DNA of 45,938 bases from Gemmatimonadales bacterium (GTDB lineage Bacteria; Gemmatimonadota; Gemmatimonadetes; Gemmatimonadales; GWC2-71-9): contig JAICWE010000020.1 in NCBI GenBank assembly GCA_025934955.1, positions 1 through 45,938 of the forward strand, given 5' to 3'. Shown in pieces: positions 17,676 to 26,936 of this stretch (within the stretch, counting starts at the first letter, position 1; each line of letters starts with the position of its first letter). The notes under the pieces are model-generated. The model was not told the DNA's origin and made no database searches. It was given only the letters and a program-made list of their open reading frames with translations. The translations under genes and the position numbers were made by a program.

Positions 17676-17905
17676 GGATCCCTCCCGGGTGCGGCGCCTG
17701 ACGGCGCGGTGAACTGCGGTGGTCGGCCCCGGGAAGGGCAAGCGCGCGGCCAGACGGCGCGTCGGCGATGCTGGCGGGAGGAAGTCGAATGTCGGAGCGA
17801 GCTTGGGCAAAATGTGCGAGGTGGCGCATCGGGAGAGTGGAGCGACGGCGTGTTCGCGGGGACACGCCGCGCAGACGCGTCCCGTGTCCCGGCGGACGCG
17901 GCGGC

Positions 17906-19261
17906 TCAGCCGCGGTCGATGCCGAGCCGCCGCATGATCTTCAGAAGACTGGCGTGATCGGCGAGGCCGAGGGCTTCGGCAGTCCGGGTGATGTGCCACT
18001 CGTGCCGCTCGAGCGCCCCGACCACGATGCGGCGCTCGGCTTCGGTGCGCTGCTCCTGAAACGAACTCGCGTTGGGCACGGCGGCGCGCTGCCGCGCGGG
18101 GCCGCCGAGCTCCGGCGGCACGTGCTCGGCCCGGATCACCTCGCCGTCGGCGGCGACGACCATGCGCTCGACGACGTTGCGCAGCTCGCGCACGTTGTTG
18201 CGGCGCCAGTCGTACGCGGTCAGGCGGTCGAGCGCGTCGCCCGATAGCCGCTTGGGCAGCACGCCGAAGCGCGCGCACGTGACGGCGAGGAACTGCTCGG
18301 CGAGCGCGGCAATGTCGGAGGTGCGGTCGCGCAGCGGCGGCACGTGAACGACATGGACGTTGAGACGATAGAGCAAATCCTCGCGGAAGCGTCCGTCGGT
18401 CACCGCCGCGGTGAGATCGCGGTGCGTCGCGGCGACGACGCGGGCCTCGACCGCGATCGGCCGGGTGCTGCCGACGCGGACGACGCTCCGGTCCTCCAGC
18501 ACGCGGAGCAGCTTCGCCTGCGCCGCGAGCGGCAGATCGCCGATCTCGTCGAGAAAGAGCGTGCCGATCTCCGCCGCCTCGAACGCGCCGCGCCGGGTCG
18601 CGGTGGCACCGGTGAAGGCACCGCGCTCGTGACCGAACAGCTCGCTTTCCACCAGGTTCTCCGGCAGCGCGGCGCAGTTGATCGCGACGAAGGGCGCGGT
18701 CGGGTGCGCACCGAGGCGATGGAGGTCGCGCGCCACCAGCTCCTTGCCCGAGCCGCTCTCGCCCAGCACGAGGACCGTGCTCGGAATCGGCGCCAGGCGG
18801 GCGATCGTCTCGTGCAGCCGCCGCATCGCGGGGCTGCTGCCGACCAGGCCGCTCGCGCCGAGTCGCCGCTGCAGGGTGGTGACCTCGAGCCGAAGCCGGC
18901 GCCGCTCGATCGCGCGCTCCACCTCGAGCAGCACGCGCTCCATCGGCTCCGCCTTGTCGACGAAACCGTAGGCGCCGAGCCGCACCGCCTGCACGCACCG
19001 CTCGTAGCTTCCGGTGCCGGTGTAGACGATCGCCGGCGTCTCGAGCCCCTTCTGCGCCATCGCGCGCAGCACGTCGAAGCCGTCCATGCCCGGCATCTCG
19101 AGATCGAGGATGAGGCAGTCCACCGGCGCCGTCGCCATGAGCTCGAGTGCGCGGTGCCCGTCGGCGGCGACGAGCGTCTCGTAGTCGCCGAGTCGCCTGA
19201 GGTCGTAGGCATACTGCTCGGCGAGCGGCTGCACGTCGTCGGCGATGAGGACGAGCGTCAT
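17906..19261 (-). CDS. NtrC-type sigma-54-dependent response regulator
   Basis: Cytoplasmic transcription activator, 451 residues. Receiver domain 1-120 with [11 protein letters not shown] (D53) and FVDKAEP; AAA+ domain about 135-365 with Walker A GESGSGKE (167-174), the sigma-54 contact loop GAFTGA (214-219), Walker B LFLDEIG (D238, E239) and the arginine-containing [13 protein letters not shown]-terminal Fis-type helix-turn-helix ([25 protein letters not shown]). All catalytic features are intact, so it should drive sigma-54 promoters when phosphorylated. Its ATG overlaps the kinase stop (ATGA), making that kinase the evident partner. Target promoters are not identified here. Confidence 0.93.
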   Translation of the reverse strand: MTLVLIADDVQPLAEQYAYDLRRLGDYETLVAADGHRALELMATAPVDCLILDLEMPGMDGFDVLRAMAQKGLETPAIVYTGTGSYERCVQAVRLGAYGFVDKAEPMERVLLEVERAIERRRLRLEVTTLQRRLGASGLVGSSPAMRRLHETIARLAPIPSTVLVLGESGSGKELVARDLHRLGAHPTAPFVAINCAALPENLVESELFGHERGAFTGATATRRGAFEAAEIGTLFLDEIGDLPLAAQAKLLRVLEDRSVVRVGSTRPIAVEARVVAATHRDLTAAVTDGRFREDLLYRLNVHVVHVPPLRDRTSDIAALAEQFLAVTCARFGVLPKRLSGDALDRLTAYDWRRNNVRELRNVVERMVVAADGEVIRAEHVPPELGGPARQRAAVPNASSFQEQRTEAERRIVVGALERHEWHITRTAEALGLADHASLLKIMRRLGIDRG

Positions 19262-21003
19262 GCGCCTGCTCCGTCGGAAGCGGACGACGCGGCGGCCGCG
19301 GACGGCAGCTCCACCAGGAAGCAGGAACCCGCGCCCGGCTGCGTCTCCACGCGCAGACGCCCGCCGAGATCGGCGACGAGCCGGCGCACCACGGAGAGGC
19401 CGAGCCCGGTGCCGCCGTCCTTCGTGGTGTAGAAATCGTCGAAGGCACGCGCCAGCTCGGCGCGCGTCATGCCGCGGCCGGTGTCCGTGACGGCGATGCA
19501 GACGCCGCCACCATCACTCGAGCGTGCGCGCGTCGCCACCGTGACGCGGCCGGCCGGGCTCGCGAGACTGTCGATGGCGTTGGTCAAGAGGTTCTCCACC
19601 ACTCGCCGGAGCACAGTCGCGTCACCGGGCACCGGCGGCAGCGCGTCGGCAAGATCGACCTGGAGCCCCACGGCGCCGGGTGCGACGCCCGCGACCACCT
19701 CGCGCACGACCGCGTTCACGTCGGCCGCGCCCCCGCCGGCGGCAGGCGAGAGCTGCGCGTAGCTCCGCGCAAGCCGCTCGAGGTACGCGACGCTCGCGTC
19801 GAGCGTACCACGGCGCTCGGCGAAGACGATCGCCATGCGCTCCGGCTCCCGCTCGGCGATCTCCGCGAGATGCCGGAGGACGTGGCGGATTGGAATCAGC
19901 CCGTTTTTCACGTCGTGATTCACCTGGCGAGCGAGGTCGCCCGTCGCGGCGCGCCGCTCGGCGTCGCGGAGGCGCGCGGTGCCGGTGCGCAGGCGGTCCG
20001 TCATGGCGCCGAGGAGCCGGGAGAGCCCACCGATCTCGTCGTCGCGGTCGCTGGCGAAGTCCTGGTCGAGCCGGTCGAGGTCGATCGCGGCGGTCTTGGC
20101 GGCGAGCTCTCCGAGCGGCCGGCTCACCCGGGCCGCAAGAGCGGCGGCGAGCACGAGCGCCAGCAGGAGGGTCGCCCCGAGTCCGCCGAGGAACCAGAAA
20201 TCCACGCTCCGCCGCAGCGCCGCCAGCGTGCCGAGCCGCTGGCTCACCACGAGCTGGGCCGAGGCGATCGTCGCCGAGTCGGTGCGTGCGTCCAGGTACG
20301 GGATGGCGTGATCGGCCGCGACGCGCTCCGTCCGGTTGCCCACCACGCCCACCGGCCGGGCGCCGCTGTCCGGCAGGGCCGGCGCCGCGCCGAGGGTGTC
20401 TCCGGGAAGCAGCAGCGAGACGCGCAGGTCGGGATCCCGCGCGAGGCGGCCGATGGCGGCCGGATCGATCGAGGTACCACCGACGATGCTGTAGGCGTGG
20501 CCGCCCGCCTCAAAGGAGTCGGCGTGCACCAGCGCGAGCACGGCGCCTTCTGCGGTGCGCACCCGCGCCAGCGCCGGGCCCGGCGGCAGCCGCGCGAGCA
20601 GCCGCGCGAGATCGGGCGCCGTGCGGTCGTACTCGTTGCGAAAGTGTCCCGATGTGAGCACGCGGCCGCCGCTATCCTGCACCTGCAGCACCGCCAGGCC
20701 GGCGATGCGCATCGCGTCGGCGCCGTAGTCGAGGAGCCACCGCCGGTCGGCGAGGCCGTCGGCGGCGAGGCGGAAGCGGGTGTCGCCTCCGAGCGCGGAG
20801 GCGATCCCACGCACCCGCGCGGCGAGGTCAGCATCCTCGACGGCGAGGTCGTCGCGGAGGACGCCGGTCAGCGCGCTCACGCGGCGCTGGTACTCGGCGG
20901 TGAGCCGCGCCGTCATCTCGCGGCGCACTCCGGCGGCAAGGAAAGCGAGCGGGAGCAGCACCGCCGCGAGGAAGGCGAGGAACAGCCGCACGCGGAAACT
21001 CAA
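19258..21003 (-). CDS. Sensor histidine kinase (NtrB/NtrY-like)
   Basis: Inner-membrane kinase of 581 residues. TM1 about 5-25, a large periplasmic domain about 26-268 (contains TERVAADHAIPYLDARTD, reminiscent of double-Cache sensors), TM2 about 269-291, HAMP 292-345, H-box RQVNHDVKNGLIPIRHVL (H363), N-box ENLLTNAIDSL, G-boxes DTGRGM and GGTGLGLSVV. I use the TTG at 21003 because it overlaps the upstream stop as TTGA, the coupling style of this region, and gives a proper short N-terminus before TM1; GTG 20991 is the next choice. The H-box with KNxLxPI resembles NtrY. It signals to the sigma-54 activator encoded directly downstream, and the solute-binding lipoprotein encoded upstream may present its ligand. 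Confidence 0.9.
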   Translation of the reverse strand: MSFRVRLFLAFLAAVLLPLAFLAAGVRREMTARLTAEYQRRVSALTGVLRDDLAVEDADLAARVRGIASALGGDTRFRLAADGLADRRWLLDYGADAMRIAGLAVLQVQDSGGRVLTSGHFRNEYDRTAPDLARLLARLPPGPALARVRTAEGAVLALVHADSFEAGGHAYSIVGGTSIDPAAIGRLARDPDLRVSLLLPGDTLGAAPALPDSGARPVGVVGNRTERVAADHAIPYLDARTDSATIASAQLVVSQRLGTLAALRRSVDFWFLGGLGATLLLALVLAAALAARVSRPLGELAAKTAAIDLDRLDQDFASDRDDEIGGLSRLLGAMTDRLRTGTARLRDAERRAATGDLARQVNHDVKNGLIPIRHVLRHLAEIAEREPERMAIVFAERRGTLDASVAYLERLARSYAQLSPAAGGGAADVNAVVREVVAGVAPGAVGLQVDLADALPPVPGDATVLRRVVENLLTNAIDSLASPAGRVTVATRARSSDGGGVCIAVTDTGRGMTRAELARAFDDFYTTKDGGTGLGLSVVRRLVADLGGRLRVETQPGAGSCFLVELPSAAAASSASDGAGA

Positions 21004-22400
21004 GGTGCGTGCTCCGGCCGCAGGACCCGGACGGCTCCGTCGCCCTCGATCAGCGCCGGCGGGGCGCCGCGGCGGCGGATCAGGTGCGCCCTGGTTTCGA
21101 CCAGCGCGACGGCGGTCGCCCCCGCCGGCCACGGCGGCACGTCGGCGCAGCTCAGGCGTTCGATGCGCGGCAACGAGGCCACGTAGCCGGCATCGGCGCC
21201 AGCCGCGATCGCCGTCGCGAACTCGGTGCGGCTCACCCCTGCGACCACGAGCGGCGGCGCGAGGGCGCCACGGATGGCCGCCGGCAGCGCGCGGCCGGCG
21301 CCGGCCAGCGCCACGAGTCGCTCCGCCAGGTCGCGTGCAGTCGGATCAGCGCGATCGAACAGGATGCGTGCGCGCCGGCGTCCGATCATCGACGACATCG
21401 GATGACAGGCGCTCGGTCCGGTCCACCAGAACGGCGGCGCGGCCGCACGCGCGTCGGCGCGCACCGCCTCGCGCGCCAGCGAATCCCGCGCGGCGACGCC
21501 AATGAGCGCAGCCGCGTCGACGGCCGAGTCGGTCACGAGACCGGGCAGGACCAGCGCATAACTCCGATCCCACGGGAGCGCACGCACTTCGAGGTCGGGC
21601 CGGGCGGCGGCGTAGGCGGCCGCCGCGGGATCGCGGGTCACCAGCAGGTCGGCGCCGTGGTCGAGCAGGTCGCGCGGATCGGCGGCGGAGGCCACGATGC
21701 GCATCGGGTCGCGCGCGCCGGAATCGCCGCGCGGCACGGCCAGGCCGAAGCCCGCGACCGGGTCCGGTGCGAAATCGCCGGTCGCCAGCGGGAGGGTTCC
21801 GCCGCCTCCGACGGCAAGGGCGGGGTCGGCGAGGCGCAGCGGAGCGTCACGCGCGGGGCGGAAAAATATTACGACGACGTGCTGCGCATCCGGCGCGGCC
21901 ACCGCGAGCGACTCGCTCAGACCGGCGGCGGCGCGAGTGCGCTGCCAGCTCGCGACTACCGACGCGGCGGTCACGACCGAACCGTCGGCGAAGCGCGCAT
22001 CGTTCAGCTCGAACGTCCACACCCGATCGGTGGAATCCGCCGCCCACCGCGCCGCCAGATCGGGGCGGGGCTCGCCGGCGCAGTCGACTCGCACCAGGCC
22101 ACGGTAGAACTGCCGGAAGGCGACGAGCTCCGCGTCATCGCGCGGCAGGATCACGTTGTCGGCGCGAATCACGCCGACGACGGCGAGTGTCGCGGGAGCG
22201 GTGGGTGGTGCAGTGTCAGAGGTGCCGCGCCCGGCGATACAGCTGTCGGGCGCGGCACCGGCAGCGGCGGGCCGCGGTGCCGGCGCGCGCGCCGCGTCCG
22301 GCGCGCCCGGCGAACCGCCGGCGCACGCGCCGAGGGATGCACCGAGGCACACGGCCGCACCGGCCAGGATGGCCGCGCACCTGCTCGCATGTCGCGTCAT
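21000..22400 (-). CDS. Family 5 solute-binding-like lipoprotein, first gene of the sensor operon
   Basis: Predicted lipoprotein, 466 residues (lipobox SLGAC near residue 25). The N-terminal half matches extracellular solute-binding proteins of family 5 (peptide/nickel type): AFRQFYRGLVRVDCAGEPRPDLAARW, then VWTFELNDARFADGSVVTAASVVASW. The second half is shorter and more diverged than in transport proteins, with LPWDRSYALVLPGL. No permease or ATPase gene is nearby; instead the stop overlaps the TTG of the histidine kinase. It is therefore more likely a ligand sensor than a transporter subunit (inference). ATG 22442 would add 14 residues; ATG 22400 gives the cleaner signal peptide. Confidence 0.78.
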   Translation of the reverse strand: MTRHASRCAAILAGAAVCLGASLGACAGGSPGAPDAARAPAPRPAAAGAAPDSCIAGRGTSDTAPPTAPATLAVVGVIRADNVILPRDDAELVAFRQFYRGLVRVDCAGEPRPDLAARWAADSTDRVWTFELNDARFADGSVVTAASVVASWQRTRAAAGLSESLAVAAPDAQHVVVIFFRPARDAPLRLADPALAVGGGGTLPLATGDFAPDPVAGFGLAVPRGDSGARDPMRIVASAADPRDLLDHGADLLVTRDPAAAAYAAARPDLEVRALPWDRSYALVLPGLVTDSAVDAAALIGVAARDSLAREAVRADARAAAPPFWWTGPSACHPMSSMIGRRRARILFDRADPTARDLAERLVALAGAGRALPAAIRGALAPPLVVAGVSRTEFATAIAAGADAGYVASLPRIERLSCADVPPWPAGATAVALVETRAHLIRRRGAPPALIEGDGAVRVLRPEHAP

Positions 22401-22461
22401 TCGTCGAGATCGGTTGGCCGAGTAGTGGAAGGCGGCACTCATCGCGGCTGCCGCTCCGGTA

Positions 22462-22467
22462 AATCTA
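22462..22467 (-). promoter_or_regulatory. Possible -10 element TAGATT for the sensor operon
   Basis: Minus-strand TAGATT (22467-22462) fits the TAnnTT pattern of other putative promoters here and would give a leader of about 55 bases to ATG 22400. No clear -35. Confidence 0.3.
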
Positions 22468-22564
22468 GCGGGTCAGGTGACGGGGAAGCCCGCCGCCGCC
22501 ATCCGCCGGACGCGTGGCGCGCCGTTTGCCGTCCGGCCGGCATCCCTCACCAAGTGCAGCCACG

Positions 22565-23212
22565 ATGCTCCGGAGCAGCCCGGCACGGCACGTCCGATTG
22601 CAATCCATGCTTGCGCTCTGCGGAGGTTTGGTCCTCTCGGCATGCGCGGCGAAGTATGCGCAGGTACCCGCCCGACTCGATCTGGTACCCTACGGCCGCG
22701 TCGCCCTCGTGACCTTCTCGGACGAGCCGTCCGAGAACGCGCTCGGCACGCTCGCCACCGAGCGGTTCGCCGACGCGTTGCTGGGGAGCCAGTCGGGGAT
22801 CGAGCTGCTGGAATTGGGCGCGGCCGATTCGACACTTCGGAAGCTGGGGGCCAACACGGACGACGTCGCGCTCGCGCAGGCGCTGGGGCGGGAGAGGGAC
22901 GTGCCGGCGGTGTTCGTCGGCCATCTCACGGTCTCGGGCATGAAGCCGAGCGGGCGTATCGGCGGGGCCGGCGTTCTGAACGTGCGCGCGTCGGTCGGGG
23001 CGGAACTGACGGTGCGACTCCTGTCGACACGGACCGGCGGGACGGTCTGGCGCTCCAGCGCGACGGCCAGCCGCACCGTAGGTCATGTCGCGCTCAGCAC
23101 GCACCTGCCGTCGGTCGCGGTAAAGGACCCGAACGACGTGTACAGCGACGTCGTTGGCGAGCTGGTCGCCGATGTGACGCGCGATCTCCGGCCAACGTGG
23201 GTCAAGCAGTAA
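22565..23212 (+). CDS. Small lipoprotein, possibly CsgG/LpoB-like
   Basis: Predicted lipoprotein of 215 residues: RHVRLQSMLALCGGLVLSAC gives a lipobox near residue 30. The mature part has alternating strands and helices (RVALVTFSDEPSENALGTLATERFADALL, then IELLELGAADSTLRKLG and VPAVFVGHLTVSGMKPSG), reminiscent of the CsgG/LpoB/GNA1162 group of outer-membrane lipoproteins, including a late ELTVRLLSTRTGGTVWRSSATA strand. The similarity is by eye and moderate; a hypothetical lipoprotein is the safe name. ATG 22565 is chosen over 22607, which would remove the basic n-region. It converges with the long TonB receptor gene, 11 bases apart. Confidence 0.65.
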   Translation: MLRSSPARHVRLQSMLALCGGLVLSACAAKYAQVPARLDLVPYGRVALVTFSDEPSENALGTLATERFADALLGSQSGIELLELGAADSTLRKLGANTDDVALAQALGRERDVPAVFVGHLTVSGMKPSGRIGGAGVLNVRASVGAELTVRLLSTRTGGTVWRSSATASRTVGHVALSTHLPSVAVKDPNDVYSDVVGELVADVTRDLRPTWVKQ

Positions 23213-23223
23213 CTCAACGGCTG

Positions 23224-26200
23224 CTACTGACGTTCGAACCGCTCTCGTCCCCCGCCGCCGCCCGGACCGTCTCCACCTCGCGCGCGGACCGGCGGATTCC
23301 GCACGGCAGCAGGCAGCGCCTCCCATTGCTCCGGCGTGAGAATGCCGCGGATCGCCGTGAGATCCCGCTGCGTTGCTTCCTGGGCCTCCTGGAGCATCGG
23401 GCGGAGCGCGGCGAATCGCCGGCCCTGATCGAAGCCGCCGCTCGGTTCCGCGAGTGCATCGCGCACCTTCTCCCCCAGCGCCGCATTGCGCGCGCGGGCG
23501 CTGTCGGCCACGGCACCGATCCGTGTGCGCTGCTCGGCCGTGAGGCCGAGCGAGTCGGCGCGCTGGAGCACCGAATCGGCCGGATTCGGGAGCAGCCGGA
23601 CGATCCGGTCGACGATGCGTGCGCCGCCGCCCTGCCGAAGCTGATCGAGCGCCTGGCGCTGGCGATCGGGCCCGATCGTCAGGCGCCCCTGAATCCCGAT
23701 CTGGAACGGCGCGCGCACCGCCGCGCTGCCGCCACCGGTCGCGCCGAAGCGCTCGTTGACCGCGTAGCTGAAGCTCTGCGACGCCGCGTCGAAGCCGGTG
23801 ACGTAGAGCAGCGTCGGATCCGGCCGCACCGCGAGTCCCCATCCGTGCGCGTCGGCCGAGCCGTGTACCAGGTCGTCCACTCCGCGGAGCAGATTCACCG
23901 TCGTCACCGAGAGCATGAGACGACGGGAGAGCCCGAGGAACGCCGGGCGCCAGTTGAGCTGAAGATCAAGACTCCCCTGCCACGGGCCGGTGCAGCTGTT
24001 GCGGCCCGCGACTGCGCCGAGTTGCGCCGTGAGGCAGTCCCGCACCCGGCCGGGCGCCGTTGCGAGGAGACGCTGCATGCCCGCGCCGACCGCAGGCGGC
24101 GCGCTCGTTGGGTCGAAGATGAATGCGCGATCGTCGCGGAGTCCGTCGCCGTTCACGTCGGAGCCGACCCGCGGCGTGTAGGGCGTCCCGGACGACAGCC
24201 GGCCGATGGTGGTGAGCTCGAGTGCGCGGCCGATCGGATACGTGATCGTCGTGAGGAACGCGTGGCGGCGCTCGAGGTCGGACGTGGCCCAGTCGAGCAC
24301 GTTGGGGTTGCCGGCGGTCGTCGCGGCGCCGAAGCCGCCGGACGACGCTTGATCCCGTGAGCGAGTGAAGGTGTACGAAGTCTGGAGCACGGCGCCGCCG
24401 CGGGTGATGCCGCCGGCGCTCACGGTGAGCTGCTTCGTGTCCGACGCGAGGCCCGAGCCGATCTCCAGCACCTGTCCGAAGCGTGGATTGACCCGCGAAG
24501 CATCCGGGCTCAGCGCGCCGGTCGCCGGATCGATGCTCGCCACCGCCGCGTACACCGGCCGGCCTCCCTCCGATGCGAGCGTGAACGCGGGCGTCGGCGC
24601 CAGGTTCAGATCCACCAGGCCGGTCTGACTCACGCCGCGGGCGTAGCTCGCGTCCACGCTGACGCGCATCAGCCCGCCGAGACTCCGTTGCACGCCGAGC
24701 GAGCCGCGCCGGCTCCGCGGCGCCTGGAAGCCGGGCGCGAACAGCTCGGCGTTAGGCGACGGCAGCGCGAGTGACGGCCCGCCCGCGACGCACGCCGCGG
24801 GCACCGCGCCCGGGTCGGCGGCGTACGCGCCCCAGTCCGGAGCCGGTGCGCCGGCGCCGGCGCAGGCGAGCTGCGACTCGGAGCTGGTGAGCCCGGTGGA
24901 GGCGGTCGCGAGGGAGGCGAGCGCCGTCGGCATCGGGCTGCGGAACTCGCCGGCGCCGCCGCGGACGACGAGGCGAGGCAGTCCGGCGCCCGCAACGGTC
25001 CAGGTGAAGCCCACGCGCGGGCTCAGGTGCCACTCGTCAGGCAGACGGTCGGTGCGCCGGCCGAAGACGGTGTCGAGCGCGGCATCGTACGCCGGCGCGC
25101 CGAGGAAGCCGGAGCCCTCGATCCGCGCACCGTAGGTCAGCTGGAGGGCGGGGGAGGTGCGCCAGGTGTCGCCCAGGTACGCAGCGTAGCCCAGGGCGGT
25201 GGCGCCGCGGCCCGACGGCGCGAGCGTACGCTGATAGAGCGACGGCCGACCGGCCTCAAGATCGCCGAGCGAGCTGAACACGTAGGTGCCGAGCTGATCG
25301 CTGGAGACGACGTCGGCCGAGTGATCCGAGGTGAAGAGGAGCCCGAGCTTGATCCGGTGCGTGCCGGCGCCGGGAAGCCAGGAAACTTCGTCGCTCGCCT
25401 CCAGCCGGCGGGTCGAGCTGCTGAGCGGGAGCCCGGCACTTCCGCCGAACGCGACGGTCGCGATGCCGCTCGGCGTGTCCGCCAGGTCAGAGGCGATCTG
25501 CACCCGCCCCGCGGGATAGACGACGAAGGGGGTGCCGTCGCGGCTCGACGCCGAGTAGTAGGCCCGGCTCTCGTTGATGATGTGGATGCCGAAGCGCGAC
25601 GTCAGGGCCGCGAGCACGCCGCCGCCGTCGGTTGACAGCGTACCGCCGGTCTCCGGCAGTGCAAGCGGCGATACCCGCGTCGGGTCCTGGCTGGTACCGC
25701 GCCAGTCGCCGCGGATCGTCAGTGTGTGCGCATCGGAGAGGAGGTAGTCGAACCGGAGCAGGGCGGAGTAGTTGTCGCTCGCCCGGCCGTCACCCGCCGG
25801 TGCCGCCCCGGTCGGGACGCCGAGCGCGTTCAGCGTGGTGAGCAGCCGCGCCACGGAATCGGGACTGACGCCGAGCCGCACGAGGTCGGCCGGGTCGGCG
25901 CTCAGCAGGGATGGCTGCTCGTCGCGCCGGAGCTGGGCCTGCCCCGCGCCGAACACGAAGAGCCGATTGTGCACGATCGGCCCGCCCAGTCCCGCGCCAA
26001 GCACGTTCTGGGTGAGTCCGCTGGTGAACGGGGAGTCGCCGCCGTCCAGCGCGAGCGCGTGGTCGCGCAGCGCGTAGGTGCTCGAGCCCTGCACCACGTT
26101 GGTCCCGCTCCGCGTCGTGGCGGATACGAGGCCGCCGCTGAACTGGCCGCGCGCCACGTCGTAGGTGCTGGTGACGACGCGGGTCGAGCGGACGGCGTCC

Positions 26201-26844
26201 TGCGGCACCGAGCCCGAGCCGAAGAGCAGGCCGTCGAGCGTGATCGCGTTCGCGTCGGCGCGCTGGCCCGCGACGGAGAACGCGGCGGCGGTCGTGTCGG
26301 TCGCATCGAGCGCGACCACGCCGGGAACGAGGGCGGCCAGGTTGTTGAGGTCGGTCGCGTCGATCGGGAGGCGCGACACCGCGTCGGGCGTGAGCACGCG
26401 CTCGGTCGAGCCGGGCTCGGGCGGCTCGCGGCGGCGGCCCGGGCGCCGCGCGCGAGCCACGACGGGCGGCAGCGTCACCGCGCTCGGCGCCAGCCGGACG
26501 TTCCACACCAGCCGGTCCTCGTCCGACTGGCGCGTGAGGATGCCGTTCTGCGCCGCCATGCCGATCATCCGCGCGGCCATGCGGTACTGGCCGCCGCCGT
26601 CGGGAAAGACGATCGTATAACGGCCGCGCGCATCGGTGTGCTGCGTCCGGCTGATCTGGGTGTCGAGCGAGAGGGCTTCGACCGTCGCCTCGGCGACCGC
26701 GTTGCCGGCCGAGTCGCTGACGACACCGGTGATCAGGTCCGTCGTGCTCCCCACCTGCGCCGCGGAGGCGGGAGCACCGGCGAGCAGCAGGAGCGCAACG
26801 GTGATATGGGCACGGCGCAAGCGCGTGATGCGCGGTCGACTCAC
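23224..26844 (-). CDS. TonB-dependent receptor with carboxypeptidase-like N-domain and LTxxQ C-terminal extension
   Basis: Outer-membrane protein of 1206 residues, well above the usual length. After the signal peptide (ALLLLAGAPASAAQ) comes a carboxypeptidase-regulatory-like domain (ITGVVSDSAGNAVAEATVEAL to RYTIVFPDGGGQYRMAARM, about 35-110), a plug (TDLNNLAALVPGVVAL, ANAITLDGLLFGSG) and a long OmpA/SusC-like barrel. Beyond the barrel, from about 1060, is a helical extension with LTAEQRTRIG (about 1100) and LTPEQWEALP (about 1168), motifs of the Spy/CpxP LTxxQ family, and then a Gly/Arg tail. I prefer GTG 26844, which has GGAG five bases before it; ATG 26865 would add seven residues. The next gene upstream is a free-standing Spy-like protein. 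Ligand unknown. Confidence 0.85.
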   Translation of the reverse strand: MSRPRITRLRRAHITVALLLLAGAPASAAQVGSTTDLITGVVSDSAGNAVAEATVEALSLDTQISRTQHTDARGRYTIVFPDGGGQYRMAARMIGMAAQNGILTRQSDEDRLVWNVRLAPSAVTLPPVVARARRPGRRREPPEPGSTERVLTPDAVSRLPIDATDLNNLAALVPGVVALDATDTTAAAFSVAGQRADANAITLDGLLFGSGSVPQDAVRSTRVVTSTYDVARGQFSGGLVSATTRSGTNVVQGSSTYALRDHALALDGGDSPFTSGLTQNVLGAGLGGPIVHNRLFVFGAGQAQLRRDEQPSLLSADPADLVRLGVSPDSVARLLTTLNALGVPTGAAPAGDGRASDNYSALLRFDYLLSDAHTLTIRGDWRGTSQDPTRVSPLALPETGGTLSTDGGGVLAALTSRFGIHIINESRAYYSASSRDGTPFVVYPAGRVQIASDLADTPSGIATVAFGGSAGLPLSSSTRRLEASDEVSWLPGAGTHRIKLGLLFTSDHSADVVSSDQLGTYVFSSLGDLEAGRPSLYQRTLAPSGRGATALGYAAYLGDTWRTSPALQLTYGARIEGSGFLGAPAYDAALDTVFGRRTDRLPDEWHLSPRVGFTWTVAGAGLPRLVVRGGAGEFRSPMPTALASLATASTGLTSSESQLACAGAGAPAPDWGAYAADPGAVPAACVAGGPSLALPSPNAELFAPGFQAPRSRRGSLGVQRSLGGLMRVSVDASYARGVSQTGLVDLNLAPTPAFTLASEGGRPVYAAVASIDPATGALSPDASRVNPRFGQVLEIGSGLASDTKQLTVSAGGITRGGAVLQTSYTFTRSRDQASSGGFGAATTAGNPNVLDWATSDLERRHAFLTTITYPIGRALELTTIGRLSSGTPYTPRVGSDVNGDGLRDDRAFIFDPTSAPPAVGAGMQRLLATAPGRVRDCLTAQLGAVAGRNSCTGPWQGSLDLQLNWRPAFLGLSRRLMLSVTTVNLLRGVDDLVHGSADAHGWGLAVRPDPTLLYVTGFDAASQSFSYAVNERFGATGGGSAAVRAPFQIGIQGRLTIGPDRQRQALDQLRQGGGARIVDRIVRLLPNPADSVLQRADSLGLTAEQRTRIGAVADSARARNAALGEKVRDALAEPSGGFDQGRRFAALRPMLQEAQEATQRDLTAIRGILTPEQWEALPAAVRNPPVRARGGDGPGGGGGRERFERQ

Positions 26845-26889
26845 GCGAGCTCCGGAGTGAAGCATCGGACCGATCGTGGGTGGGCGACC

Positions 26890-26915
26890 AAAGGGCGTCC
26901 CGGAGGACGCCCTTT
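26890..26915 (-). terminator. Rho-independent terminator after the Spy-like gene
   Basis: Perfect 11-bp stem AAAGGGCGTCC (26890-26900) / GGACGCCCTTT (26905-26915) around the 4-base loop CGGA. It sits 21 bases after the Spy-like stop on the minus strand, so it would separate that gene from the TonB receptor gene. The A/T ends make it usable from either strand. Confidence 0.7.
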
Positions 26916-26936
26916 GCGCCGTCAGGCAACCGGCGG

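Noticed and set aside
17805-17835. Possible sigma-54 promoter (minus strand TCGCAC...TTGC) upstream of the TPR lipoprotein gene
   Set aside because: The -24 GG is missing and the gap between the two halves is two bases too short.
22547-23842. Long minus-strand frame covering the small lipoprotein gene
   Set aside because: Arg/Ala/Gly-rich shadow of real genes on both strands, with no domain features.
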